Shown: positions 53,003 to 61,574 of the stretch, piece after piece | Layout of the letters: each line of letters opens with the position of its first letter | How positions within the stretch are numbered: position 1 is the stretch's first letter | Source: Pseudomonadales bacterium | GTDB lineage: Bacteria; Pseudomonadota; Gammaproteobacteria; Pseudomonadales; Azotimanducaceae | NCBI GenBank assembly: GCA_041395945.1 | Contig: JAWKZN010000001.1 | Span: 1,550,001-1,614,000 of the forward strand | DNA length: 64,000 nucleotides | Reading direction: 5' to 3' | Translations under genes and position numbers: made by a program | Notes under the pieces: model-generated | Database searches by the model: none | Told to the model about the DNA's origin: nothing | Seen by the model: the letters and a program-made list of their open reading frames with translations, nothing else

Positions 53003-54673
53003 ATGGCACAGAAGATCGTCCACACCCAGCTGCGGGGCAATGGTGTCCTGCGGGATCCGCTGCTCTACAAAGGCACGGCTCACACCCACGAGGAGCGAGA
53101 ACTGCTGGGCCTGCACGGCCTGATTCCCGCCGGCTACAACACACAGGATCAGCAGGCGGTGCGCTTCTACGAGCGGCTGTGCACGGTAGCCGAACCGCTG
53201 GCGCGTTATCGGGATCTGCTGGCATTGCAGGATCGCAACGAGCACCTCTTTTATCGGATCCTCATCGATCACCTTGCTGAACTGATGCCCATCGTCTACA
53301 CCCCCACCGTGGGACTGGCGACCCAGAAATTCAGTGAAGTGTTTCAGCGCGGTCGCGGCATCTGGATCAGCCCGGCCGATCGGGGCCAGATGAAGTCCCG
53401 CCTGGAAGCCGCCGTCTCCGGCCGGCAGATCCGTCTGGCTGTTGTTACCGACAACGAATCCATTCTCGGCATCGGCGATCAGGGTGCCGGCGGAATGGCG
53501 ATTTCCATTGGCAAGCTGTCCCTCTACACCGCGGCTGCCGGAATCAATCCGGCGGAAACCCTGCCTGTGAGTCTCGATGTCGGGACCAACAACAAAGCAC
53601 TGCTGCAGAATGATCTGTATCTCGGCTGGCGCGCGGAGAGAATGCGCGGGGCGGAATACGCGGAGTTCATTGAAGAATTCGTGACCGCGTTCACCGACCT
53701 GTTTCCAGACGCGCTCATTCAGTGGGAAGACTTCCGCAAAGACAACGCACTCAACATCCTCGAACGCTACCGCCATAAAAAACTGTCGTTCAACGACGAC
53801 ATCCAGGGCACCGGTGCCGTCGCGCTGGCGGGCATATTCAGCGCACTGCGGGTGGTCAATCAGACACTCTCGGCTCAGCGTATCGTCATCCATGGCGCTG
53901 GTGCCGCAGGTCTGGGTATCGCGCGCCAGATCAAAGCCGCTCTGCGCCTTGAGGGTGTGGCGGAGGAAGATCTGCACCGGCATCTGGCGCTGCTGGACAG
54001 CCGCGGACTGCTGATCGACGACGTACCGCCAAGCGATGCCTACAAAGCCGAGCTGTGCTGGCCACACGCAAGCGCCCTGGCAATCGGCATCGATGAGGAC
54101 CGCACTCTCGAGGCGACGGTGGACGCCTATCGGCCGACGGTACTGATCGGCACCTCCGGTCAGCCCGGTGCCTTCCATCGCAGTCTGGTCCGTGCAATGG
54201 CGGACCATGTCGATCGACCGCTGATCATGCCGATGTCAAATCCGACCGCGAACACGGAAGCCACCCCCGAAGATCTGCTGGCCTGGACCGAGGGTCGCGC
54301 ACTGATCGCAACCGGAAGTCCCTTTGCACCGGTCACGATCAATGACCGGCAGATCGAAATCGGCCAGGGCAACAACGTGTTCATTTTCCCCGCACTCGGG
54401 CTGGGTACCCTGCTTGCCGGGGCCCGTGAGGTCACCGACACCATGATCACCGCAGCCGCGAGCGCGCTGGCCGATCAGGTCACCGAACAGGAACTCGAAC
54501 GCGGACTGCTGTATCCGGACATCTCCCGGCTGCGGGAAATCACCGCGCACTGCGCCGTGCGTGTCTGCGCCACTGCTTTTGCAGAAGGTACCGCCACCAC
54601 AGCGCCTTTCGACGATATCGAAGCAGCGGTAGCGGATGCCATGTGGTGGCCCGACTACCCGATATTTCTCTGA
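53003..54673 (+). CDS. maeA: NAD-dependent malic enzyme
   Basis: The 556-residue enzyme has LMPIVYTPTVGLATQKFSEVF with the catalytic tyrosine and the NAD-binding block VVTDNESILGIGDQGAGGMAI. It also has SLDVGTNNKALLQND, FNDDIQGTGAVALAGI and MPMSNPTANTEATPEDLLAWTEGRALIATGSPF. It decarboxylates malate to pyruvate. Length and motifs match E. coli MaeA, supporting NAD rather than NADP use. Confidence 0.95.
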   Translation: MAQKIVHTQLRGNGVLRDPLLYKGTAHTHEERELLGLHGLIPAGYNTQDQQAVRFYERLCTVAEPLARYRDLLALQDRNEHLFYRILIDHLAELMPIVYTPTVGLATQKFSEVFQRGRGIWISPADRGQMKSRLEAAVSGRQIRLAVVTDNESILGIGDQGAGGMAISIGKLSLYTAAAGINPAETLPVSLDVGTNNKALLQNDLYLGWRAERMRGAEYAEFIEEFVTAFTDLFPDALIQWEDFRKDNALNILERYRHKKLSFNDDIQGTGAVALAGIFSALRVVNQTLSAQRIVIHGAGAAGLGIARQIKAALRLEGVAEEDLHRHLALLDSRGLLIDDVPPSDAYKAELCWPHASALAIGIDEDRTLEATVDAYRPTVLIGTSGQPGAFHRSLVRAMADHVDRPLIMPMSNPTANTEATPEDLLAWTEGRALIATGSPFAPVTINDRQIEIGQGNNVFIFPALGLGTLLAGAREVTDTMITAAASALADQVTEQELERGLLYPDISRLREITAHCAVRVCATAFAEGTATTAPFDDIEAAVADAMWWPDYPIFL

Positions 54674-54686
54674 GCTTGTCCGCCGA

Positions 54687-54986
54687 TCAGTGAAACACGT
54701 CGTCCGGACCGCGGACGACCAGCTCCCCGTCATCATTGCGGTGTACTTTGGGATCCCCACCCGATCGCGCGAGCCCGGCCGCCATCGCTTCGTTCACACA
54801 GGCGGGGCAGAAACCCTCCCGCACCAGGTCTTCGACCAGAAATCCCATCAGATCATAGACAGACAGGGTGCCTTCGCTGCTTTCATTGAACCGCCAGAGC
54901 ACATCTTCAAGCGTCTGCAGCGCGGCATCGCAGCGGATGTCGTCGCGCTGACGCTGCTGATCTTCTTCGGGTGTGGTGTCGGTCAT
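54687..54986 (-). CDS. Hypothetical small protein with a CPAC motif
   Basis: The 99-residue acidic, mostly helical protein has ALQTLEDVLWRFNESSEGTLSVYDLMGFLVEDLVREGFCPACVNEAMAAG and ends VRGPDDVFH. The single CPAC pair might bind metal or be redox-active. No family known. Convergent with maeA (13-bp gap). The ATG at 54986 was chosen as the first methionine of the conserved-looking part. Confidence 0.6.
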   Translation of the reverse strand: MTDTTPEEDQQRQRDDIRCDAALQTLEDVLWRFNESSEGTLSVYDLMGFLVEDLVREGFCPACVNEAMAAGLARSGGDPKVHRNDDGELVVRGPDDVFH

Positions 54987-55079
54987 CTTCGATTCCGGCT
55001 GATTTGCTGGGCGGATTGTAACGACTGCGATGCACAAATGCGCCCGCTGCGGTCGGGACCGGGTGTGCCGAACGCCTTT

Positions 55080-56480
55080 TCAGTCGATGAACAGGGTAGC
55101 CGGCTCCTCCAGAAAGGATTTCATCCGCTGAATCAGTGAGGCGGCGTCGTAGCCATCGACGAATCTGTGATCGAAGGAGGATGAAAGATTCATCATCAGC
55201 CGCACGGTGATAGCGTCATCGACAACCATGGGTCGTTTGACCGCTTTATTGATCCCGATGATGGCGACTTCCGGCGCATTGATCACCGGAGTCGAAACGA
55301 TTCCGCCGAGGCGCCCGAGGCTGGTGAGGGTGATGGTGGAACCACCCAGTTCCGCCCGGGTAGCGCTGCCGTCCCGGGCTGCCTGGGCGACCCGGGCGAT
55401 TTCTTGCGCCAGTGCGCGCAAACCGAGGCTGCTGGCGTTGTGCACCACCGGCACTTTGAGACCATCGTCTGTCTGGGTCGCGATTCCCAGGTGCACGCGC
55501 TCATATTCGAGCAGCACGCCGCGCTCACTGTCGAAGTGTGAATTGCAGTTGGGATGCGCCTTGAGCGCACGCATCAGAGCAAAGGCAATAAACGGCAGAA
55601 AGGTCAGAGACTCTCCGGCACCGGTGCGACGAACCGCATTCGAATCACCGTCGTCGGCACCGGTATTGAGTCTCCGGCGCAGAGATTCCAGCGCGGTGAC
55701 ATCCACCTCTTCCACATAGGCGAAGTGCGGGATCTCGCGCTTGCTGGCCTGGAGTCGGGTAGCGATCAGCCGCCTCACTCCGATGACTTTGCGCTCGATT
55801 ATCGGGCCTACCCCGCTCACCGCGACTGCCGCCGCAGGTGCGTGGCCTTCCAGAGCGGCTTCAAGGTCCCGTCGCAGGATCCGTCCACGCGGGCCGGTGC
55901 CGGTGATGCCGGCCAGTGAGATGCCCGCTTCTTTGGCGTGGCGTCTGATGGCGGGGGATGTTCGAATTCTGGCGTCTGCTTCACCCTGCGCGGACACCTG
56001 ACCTGCTTCAGGCTCAATCACCGGTGCTGCGGGTGCGGACGCTGAAGGGGCCGGCGCTGATGGTGCTGGTGCTGGTGCTGATGGCGCTGGTACTGAACTC
56101 GCCCCCTCCGTCTGCTCGTGCGTTTTTTCGTCGGCATTTTCACCGGATCGACTGACTGCCGGCGCAGGCCCGGGTGCCGGCTTCTCAACTGGGACCGGTT
56201 TTTTTGATGCGGATGCAGCTGGTGTTGCAGCCGTGTCCGTTGCAACCTCGAAAGCGATGAGCTCGTCACCGACCGCGACCATATCTCCCGGCTCACCGGT
56301 GGTCCGCAGAACCGTACCGGTTACCGGCGCCGGTACCTCGACATTGGCTTTGTCGGTCATGACATCGGCGATAGTATCGCCTTCGGAAACCCGGTCCCCG
56401 GGCTTGACATGCCACGCCACGATCTCAGCCTCGACAGTGCCTTCACCCAGATCCGGCAGTTTGAATACATACTCGCTCAC
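55080..56480 (-). CDS. bkdB: Branched-chain 2-oxoacid dehydrogenase E2 (dihydrolipoamide acyltransferase)
   Basis: The 466-residue protein has a lipoyl domain with Lys44 (VMTDKANVEVP), an Ala/Pro/Ser-rich swinging linker, a peripheral-subunit-binding domain (RTSPAIRRHAKEAGISLAGITGTGPRGRILRRDL) and the acyltransferase domain with catalytic His438 and Asp442 (SFDHRFVDGYD). It transfers branched acyl groups to CoA. It overlaps the E1beta gene by 4 bp; no E3 gene follows inside the window. Confidence 0.93.
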   Translation of the reverse strand: MSEYVFKLPDLGEGTVEAEIVAWHVKPGDRVSEGDTIADVMTDKANVEVPAPVTGTVLRTTGEPGDMVAVGDELIAFEVATDTAATPAASASKKPVPVEKPAPGPAPAVSRSGENADEKTHEQTEGASSVPAPSAPAPAPSAPAPSASAPAAPVIEPEAGQVSAQGEADARIRTSPAIRRHAKEAGISLAGITGTGPRGRILRRDLEAALEGHAPAAAVAVSGVGPIIERKVIGVRRLIATRLQASKREIPHFAYVEEVDVTALESLRRRLNTGADDGDSNAVRRTGAGESLTFLPFIAFALMRALKAHPNCNSHFDSERGVLLEYERVHLGIATQTDDGLKVPVVHNASSLGLRALAQEIARVAQAARDGSATRAELGGSTITLTSLGRLGGIVSTPVINAPEVAIIGINKAVKRPMVVDDAITVRLMMNLSSSFDHRFVDGYDAASLIQRMKSFLEEPATLFID

Positions 56481-57499
56481 GCCGCCTCCATCACCTTTTC
56501 AAGGGCCGCGGCAACCCGCTTCTGCCCGGGGAAATAATCCCATTCGAAGGCATGGGGATACGGCGTGTCCCAGCCTGTGACACGCAGAATGGGAGCTTCC
56601 AGCGAGTAGAAGCACTCCTCCTGCACGGTGGCGGAGAGCTCGGCTCCATAGCCGCTGAAACGCGTCGCCTCATGGGCGATCACACAACGCCCGGTTTTCT
56701 CTACGGATGTGCAGATCGTGTCGACATCCAGCGGCGCGAGGGTGCGGATGTCGATGATCTCAGCGTCCACGTCCGCCAGTCGGGCGGCCGCCTGACATAC
56801 GTGCACCATGGTTCCGTAGCAGAGAACGGTCACATCCTCGCCCGGTTCGACGATCTCGGCCCGGCTGATCGGTACCGTGTAGTACCCCTCCGGAACCTCG
56901 CCCTTCGCATGAATCGTCCAGGGCACCGCCGGCCGGTCCGGGTTGCCATCGAAGGGTCCGTTGTAGATCCGTTTCGGCTCGAAAAAAATTACCGGGTCGT
57001 CGTCTTCGATCGCACTGATCAGCAGGCCCTTCGCATCGTAAGGATTCGACGGCATGATCACCTTGAGTCCGCAGACGTGGGTGAATACACCCTCGGGACT
57101 CTGGGAGTGGGTCTGACCACCCCGGATGCCGCCGCCACAGGGTGTGCGGATGGTTACCGGCGCGAAAAAGTCTCCCGCCGTACGGTAGCGCAGCCGCGCC
57201 AGTTCGGAAATGATCTGATCGCAGCCGGGGTAGATGTAGTCGGCGAACTGGATCTCAGCGACCGGCCGCAGACCGTTCACCCCCATCCCGATCGCGCTGC
57301 CGATGATGCCTCCTTCTGCGATCGGGGCATCGATTACCCGATGTTCGCCGTGTTTGCGCTGCAGCCCATCCGTGGTCCGGAAGACACCGCCGAAATAGCC
57401 GATGTCCTGCCCGATTATCACCACATTCGGGTCTCTGCTCAGCATGATGTCCATCGCCGAGTTGAGCGCCTGAATCATGTTCATCCGGGCCATTCTCAA
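56477..57499 (-). CDS. bkdA2: Branched-chain 2-oxoacid dehydrogenase E1 beta
   Basis: The 340-residue transketolase-like protein has NMIQALNSAMDIMLSRDPNVVIIGQDIGYFGGVFRTTDGL and APIAEGGIIGSAIGMGVNGLRPVAEIQFADYIYPGCDQI, with VIDIRTLAPLDVDTI in the C-terminal half. With E1 alpha it forms the TPP-dependent decarboxylase of the valine/leucine/isoleucine pathway. It overlaps both neighbours by 4 bp. Confidence 0.93.
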   Translation of the reverse strand: MRMARMNMIQALNSAMDIMLSRDPNVVIIGQDIGYFGGVFRTTDGLQRKHGEHRVIDAPIAEGGIIGSAIGMGVNGLRPVAEIQFADYIYPGCDQIISELARLRYRTAGDFFAPVTIRTPCGGGIRGGQTHSQSPEGVFTHVCGLKVIMPSNPYDAKGLLISAIEDDDPVIFFEPKRIYNGPFDGNPDRPAVPWTIHAKGEVPEGYYTVPISRAEIVEPGEDVTVLCYGTMVHVCQAAARLADVDAEIIDIRTLAPLDVDTICTSVEKTGRCVIAHEATRFSGYGAELSATVQEECFYSLEAPILRVTGWDTPYPHAFEWDYFPGQKRVAAALEKVMEAA

Positions 57500-58734
57500 C
57501 CCTCCAGTGCGCGCAGTTCGTCGCGCTGCCTGAGCAGATGATTCGGCATGTCCTTGAACACATCTTCGAACAGTTCGTTGCGATCGAGACTCGGACCCTC
57601 AGTCATGGTGCCGTAACTGGTGGCTTCCACCCAGGCGGCGTCGAGCAGGGCCGTCAGCTCCTGTGTGAGCTTCTCGTGCTGTTCATCACTCCAGCAGCCC
57701 TCTGAGATCATATGCTGCTTCAGACGCTCCAGAGGATCCCCCAGCGGCCAGGCGAGCGCTTCATCCTTGGGCCGGTAGCGGGAGGGGTCATCACTGGTGG
57801 AATGGGCGTCTGCCCGATAGGTCACATGCTCGATGAGTGTGGGTCCATGACCCCGGCGGGCACGCTCTGCCGCCCAGGCAGTTGCCGCATACACCGCGAG
57901 GAAATCATTGCCATCCACCCGCAATCCGGCGATGCCATAGCCCGGGCCGCGCGCGGCAAAAGGCCGGTTCTCACCACCTGCAAAGCCCTGGAAAGTAGAG
58001 ATCGCCCACTGATTGTTGACGATGTTCAGCACCACCGGCGCTCGATACACGGAAGCAAAGGTCATCGCGTGGTGAAAGTCTGCCTCGGCACTCGAGCCCT
58101 CGCCGATCCAGGCTGCCGCGATGGCATCCTCCCCCTTTATCGCGGACGCCATCGCCCAGCCTACCGCCTGGGGAAACTGGGTGGTGAGGTTTCCGGAAAT
58201 CGAGAAGATGTTGCCCCGGGCCCAGTGGTACATCACCGGCATCTGGCGTCCTTTGCACATGTCCCGGGTATTGGACAGGCACTGACACATCAGATCCACC
58301 GGATTCCTGCCCCGGCTGATCTGCAGACCCTGGGTCCGATACGAGGGAAACAGCATGTCACTCGGTTCAAGAGCCATCGCCGCAGCGACGGCGACCGCCT
58401 CTTCACCGCGACTCTTCATGTAGAAGGAGATCCTGCCCTGACGCTGCATACGCACCATGCGGTCGTCGTAGAGACGGGTGAGCAGCATATGGCGCAGGCC
58501 GACCTGGAGATCCTGGGCTTCGAGGTGGGGATGCCAGGGTCCTACCGCCTCATGCGCATCGTCCAGCACCCGCACCATGTCGAAGGCGAGGCTGCGCTCA
58601 ATGTCTCTGAGCCGGGTTGTGATATCCGGACGGGGCACTGCACCCGCCGGTGAGATCTCCACATAGCTGAAATCCGGGACATCACCCGGACGGCCCGGAG
58701 GATGGGGAATGTGCAGGCGCGGGGTACGGGACAT
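57496..58734 (-). CDS. bkdA1: Branched-chain 2-oxoacid dehydrogenase E1 alpha
   Basis: The 412-residue protein has the TPP-binding stretch AAWIGEGSSAEADFHHAM ending in NIVNNQWAIS, an RTQGLQISRGR block and the phosphorylation-loop-like YRADAHSTSDDPSRYR. It binds TPP and decarboxylates branched 2-oxoacids. It is the first gene of the bkd unit; the ATG at 58734 was chosen over a longer frame. The FNR-type site at 58845 lies 111 bp upstream, so it could also affect this unit. Confidence 0.94.
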   Translation of the reverse strand: MSRTPRLHIPHPPGRPGDVPDFSYVEISPAGAVPRPDITTRLRDIERSLAFDMVRVLDDAHEAVGPWHPHLEAQDLQVGLRHMLLTRLYDDRMVRMQRQGRISFYMKSRGEEAVAVAAAMALEPSDMLFPSYRTQGLQISRGRNPVDLMCQCLSNTRDMCKGRQMPVMYHWARGNIFSISGNLTTQFPQAVGWAMASAIKGEDAIAAAWIGEGSSAEADFHHAMTFASVYRAPVVLNIVNNQWAISTFQGFAGGENRPFAARGPGYGIAGLRVDGNDFLAVYAATAWAAERARRGHGPTLIEHVTYRADAHSTSDDPSRYRPKDEALAWPLGDPLERLKQHMISEGCWSDEQHEKLTQELTALLDAAWVEATSYGTMTEGPSLDRNELFEDVFKDMPNHLLRQRDELRALEG

Positions 58735-58844
58735 GGCGACTTCCGTCCACTGTATTGCGGGCCAGTTTGGACCAACTGATCCCTCCAGACCAGCCGCCGC
58801 CGGCTCCCGCAGCGGCCCGCCCGCCCCACGCACGTCACTTCGAA

Positions 58845-58858
58845 TTGATCCGGATCAA
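58845..58858. promoter_or_regulatory. FNR/Anr-binding site
   Basis: TTGAT-CCGG-ATCAA is a perfect match to the FNR consensus TTGAT-N4-ATCAA. Its centre is about 70 bp upstream of the diiron-protein ATG and about 117 bp upstream of bkdA1. An FNR-family regulator gene lies 2.7 kb downstream. If it acts at the usual -41.5 position, transcription would begin near 58893. Confidence 0.8.
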
Positions 58859-58921
58859 CGCATCAGCTGCTGCCGGATGTCAGCCTGAAAGCCCGAATCG
58901 CCTCATCTGTGGAGTACTCAT

Positions 58922-60004
58922 ATGGCCGCCGTCGTAAGAGGGAAACACACCGTAACTGCCGCCCCATCAGACACCTACGATGCACTCATGAAGGTGTCCT
59001 GGAATTTCGACTATCGGGGCAAGGTGGCCAAGCTCGACGACCTCTACAACCGGGCCAAAGAAAACCAGTGGAATGCTTCGGAACTGGCCTGGGATACCCC
59101 CATCGATCCTTCCAATCCCATCATCGCGTCAGAACACAGTCAGTACGCCCGGATGCCCTTTTTTCAGAAGCTGTCCCAGACCCAGCGTGAGACCTTCTCG
59201 GCCCACTCCACCGCCCAGCTGCTCTCCCAGTTTCTGCACGGCGAGCAGGGGGCACTGCTCACCGCCGCAACGGTGGCCCATGGGGTACCCGACATGAAGG
59301 CGAAATACTACGCCGCCACCCAGACGATCGACGAAGCCAGACACGTGGAAGCCTACGACCGCTATGTCAATAAGATCGCCATTCACTATCCGATGGTGCC
59401 CTGGCTGAAGACCCTCATCGACACCACGCTCAACACCAACAATTTCTGCAAGGTGATGATCGGCATGAACATGATCATCGAAGGACTCGCGCTCGGTGCG
59501 TTCAACAACATGTACAAGCAGACCGAGGAGCCACTGCTCAAGTCCATCACCTTCAACGTCATGCGCGACGAATCCCGCCATGTCTCTTTCGGGCACGTCT
59601 ACCTCACACCCACCGTCGCCGCTCTGCACCCGGACGAGCGGGAAGATCTTGCCCAGTTCGCCTTCGACGCGGTGAAAATCCTGGTCGAAGGACAGAAGAC
59701 CCCCATGGATGCCGGTTTCCGGAAAGTACTCGAAGTCAGCGGCATCGACGCGAATGACTTCATGGCGGGCCTGAAGGAAGCCGCCGAGCTCGGCATCACC
59801 CGGGATCTGCCACCCGGTCAGATCCATTCCCTGAAGGACCTCATGATTCCCGCCCTGATCCGCGCAGGACTGGTGACACCCAGAACCAAGGCGATGTTCG
59901 AAGCAGCGGGAGTACCGGTGAACGCAGATCTGTCGGTGCTCGAGGCGATGGAAGACCGGAAATCCGACATGAACGTGCTGAACTCGGAACAGGCCGCGTA
60001 CTAG
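58922..60004 (+). CDS. Ferritin-like diiron protein (putative oxygenase/oxidase)
   Basis: The 360-residue helical protein carries all six carboxylate-bridged diiron ligands in order: Glu108 (HGEQGAL), Glu138 and His141 (DEARH), Glu187 (IIEGLA), Glu217 and His220 (DESRH). The N-terminal LYNRAKENQWNASELAWD is like the start of diiron monooxygenase hydroxylases and related ferritin-like oxidases. The reaction and substrate are unknown. It starts after GGAG at 7-bp spacing, behind an FNR site, and its TAG stop overlaps the GTG of the PAS gene by 1 bp; a ferredoxin gene follows, a plausible electron donor. Confidence 0.8.
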   Translation: MAAVVRGKHTVTAAPSDTYDALMKVSWNFDYRGKVAKLDDLYNRAKENQWNASELAWDTPIDPSNPIIASEHSQYARMPFFQKLSQTQRETFSAHSTAQLLSQFLHGEQGALLTAATVAHGVPDMKAKYYAATQTIDEARHVEAYDRYVNKIAIHYPMVPWLKTLIDTTLNTNNFCKVMIGMNMIIEGLALGAFNNMYKQTEEPLLKSITFNVMRDESRHVSFGHVYLTPTVAALHPDEREDLAQFAFDAVKILVEGQKTPMDAGFRKVLEVSGIDANDFMAGLKEAAELGITRDLPPGQIHSLKDLMIPALIRAGLVTPRTKAMFEAAGVPVNADLSVLEAMEDRKSDMNVLNSEQAAY

Positions 60005-61161
60005 TGCCGCTACAGGACATCCCGGCGACCGAGCTGCTCGCGAGCTTCCCTCAGCCCATGCTGATCATGGAGCCCAGCGGTTCGCTGCTGTACGCAAACC
60101 CTGCGGCCACCGACCTGCTGGGTCTCACCGGAGACCCGGTTGGCCGCAGCATCCTCGATTTTCTTCCCGAGCAGGAGCGCAGCCGACTCAATCCCCTTGC
60201 CTGGATGCAGCGCTGGGCGGAAGTGCCGGATGCTCCGGAGCTGCAGCACGTGCACCTGCTGGTGCAGACCGAAGACGGCAGAGAGCTTCCGGTCAGAGTG
60301 CGGGTCGGCCGTCTTCGGGAGGGTGTAGATGCCTGTTACCTGGTGAGTTTTCAGGACATAACGGCGGAGCAGTCCAGACAACAGCAGACCCGGCAGGCTC
60401 ATCGGCTGGCGGCCAGAGTGCTGGCGATCTCAGCGGATGCGATCATCAATGTGGATCAGAACTTCAACATCCTCTACGGCAATCCGAGCGCCGAGAAACT
60501 GTTCGGGTACGCAAGCGGTGAACTGGTCGGCAAACCCCTCGACACGCTGCTGCCAGGACGTTTTCGCGCGGACCATTCTGCGCACATGCAGCGTTTTTCC
60601 GGTGAGCGCCACGCTGCAAGACTGATGGGTGAACGCAGTCAGGTGGTTGGACTCACCGCCACCGGCGAGGAAATTCCGCTCGAAGCTTCCATTACCAAGG
60701 TCACTCTGGATCAGCAGCTTGTCTACAGCGCTCATCTGCGAGATCTTCGTGAGCGCAACGCTCAGGCTGCCGAGCTCGCACGATCCCTTGCCAGTTTCGA
60801 AACGGTGTTCGAACACGCACTGCAGGCCATGGCACTGCTGGACGCACAGGGACGGGTGCAACAGATCAACGCTGCAGCGCGCCGACTGCTGCCGGAAGGT
60901 CTGGACGTCATTGGCCAGCAGTTCAGCACACTGCCCTTCTTCTCGGAGGATCCCGCCGCGACATCCGCACAACTGGAGGAGGCCATCACGGCCTGCAAAG
61001 AGGGGAAAACCTTCCGCGTGCCGGCCACAGTAGTATTCCCCGATGGTCACAGCCAGGCTCTCGACTTCTCCCTGACACCGGTCCTTCACCAGCAGAAGAT
61101 GTTCGCCATGATTGCCGAAGCCCGGGACCTTCTCGAAACGAAAGAGGGTGCCGGTGCCTAA
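60004..61161 (+). CDS. PAS-domain protein without recognised output domain
   Basis: The 385-residue protein has three PAS-like modules: about 8-125 (LLASFPQPMLIMEPSGSLLYANPAATDLLG), 135-245 (VLAISADAIINVDQNFNILYGNPSAEKLFGYASGELVG) and 260-375 (VFEHALQAMALLDAQGRVQQINAAARRLLP). No kinase, GGDEF, EAL, chemotaxis or DNA-binding region follows. It may sense redox state or a ligand and act by binding a partner. It starts at GTG 60004, within the stop of the diiron gene, and overlaps the ferredoxin gene by 8 bp. Confidence 0.8.
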   Translation: MPLQDIPATELLASFPQPMLIMEPSGSLLYANPAATDLLGLTGDPVGRSILDFLPEQERSRLNPLAWMQRWAEVPDAPELQHVHLLVQTEDGRELPVRVRVGRLREGVDACYLVSFQDITAEQSRQQQTRQAHRLAARVLAISADAIINVDQNFNILYGNPSAEKLFGYASGELVGKPLDTLLPGRFRADHSAHMQRFSGERHAARLMGERSQVVGLTATGEEIPLEASITKVTLDQQLVYSAHLRDLRERNAQAAELARSLASFETVFEHALQAMALLDAQGRVQQINAAARRLLPEGLDVIGQQFSTLPFFSEDPAATSAQLEEAITACKEGKTFRVPATVVFPDGHSQALDFSLTPVLHQQKMFAMIAEARDLLETKEGAGA

Positions 61162-61474
61162 AATCATCTACGTGGAGCATAACGGCACGGAACACGAGGT
61201 GGAGGTGCCTGTCGGCACCAGCCTCATGCAGGGTGCCATCAATCACCTGGTTCCCGGCATTGAAGGGGACTGCGGCGGCCTGTGTGCCTGCGGGACCTGC
61301 CACGTCTATCTGACAGCCGAGTCGGCAGCGTTGTGCGGTGAACCGGATGAACTCGAACTGGGAATGCTCGAGTTTGCCTTTGATGTGAACGATGCCAGCC
61401 GGCTCTCCTGCCAGATTCCGGTAACCGAGGACATGGACGGCATGGTGGTGCGCATGCCCTCACGTCAGTACTGA
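61154..61474 (+). CDS. [2Fe-2S] ferredoxin (adrenodoxin type)
   Basis: The 106-residue protein has cluster ligands Cys40, Cys46, Cys49 and Cys86 (DCGGLCACGTC, then RLSCQI), the C-X5-C-X2-C...C pattern of adrenodoxin/ISC-type ferredoxins. GTG 61154 lies within the PAS gene's end (8-bp overlap). It could pass electrons to the diiron protein two genes upstream. No ferredoxin reductase is encoded nearby. Confidence 0.9.
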   Translation: MPKIIYVEHNGTEHEVEVPVGTSLMQGAINHLVPGIEGDCGGLCACGTCHVYLTAESAALCGEPDELELGMLEFAFDVNDASRLSCQIPVTEDMDGMVVRMPSRQY

Positions 61475-61574
61475 TACAGAGCGGCAGGCGAGGGCGCGAG
61501 GGCGGTCTGATCAGCGCTTCCTTAGGGGTATCCCCGTATTTCTGGCTATCCCGGGAGGTCGCAGAGTCACCTTC

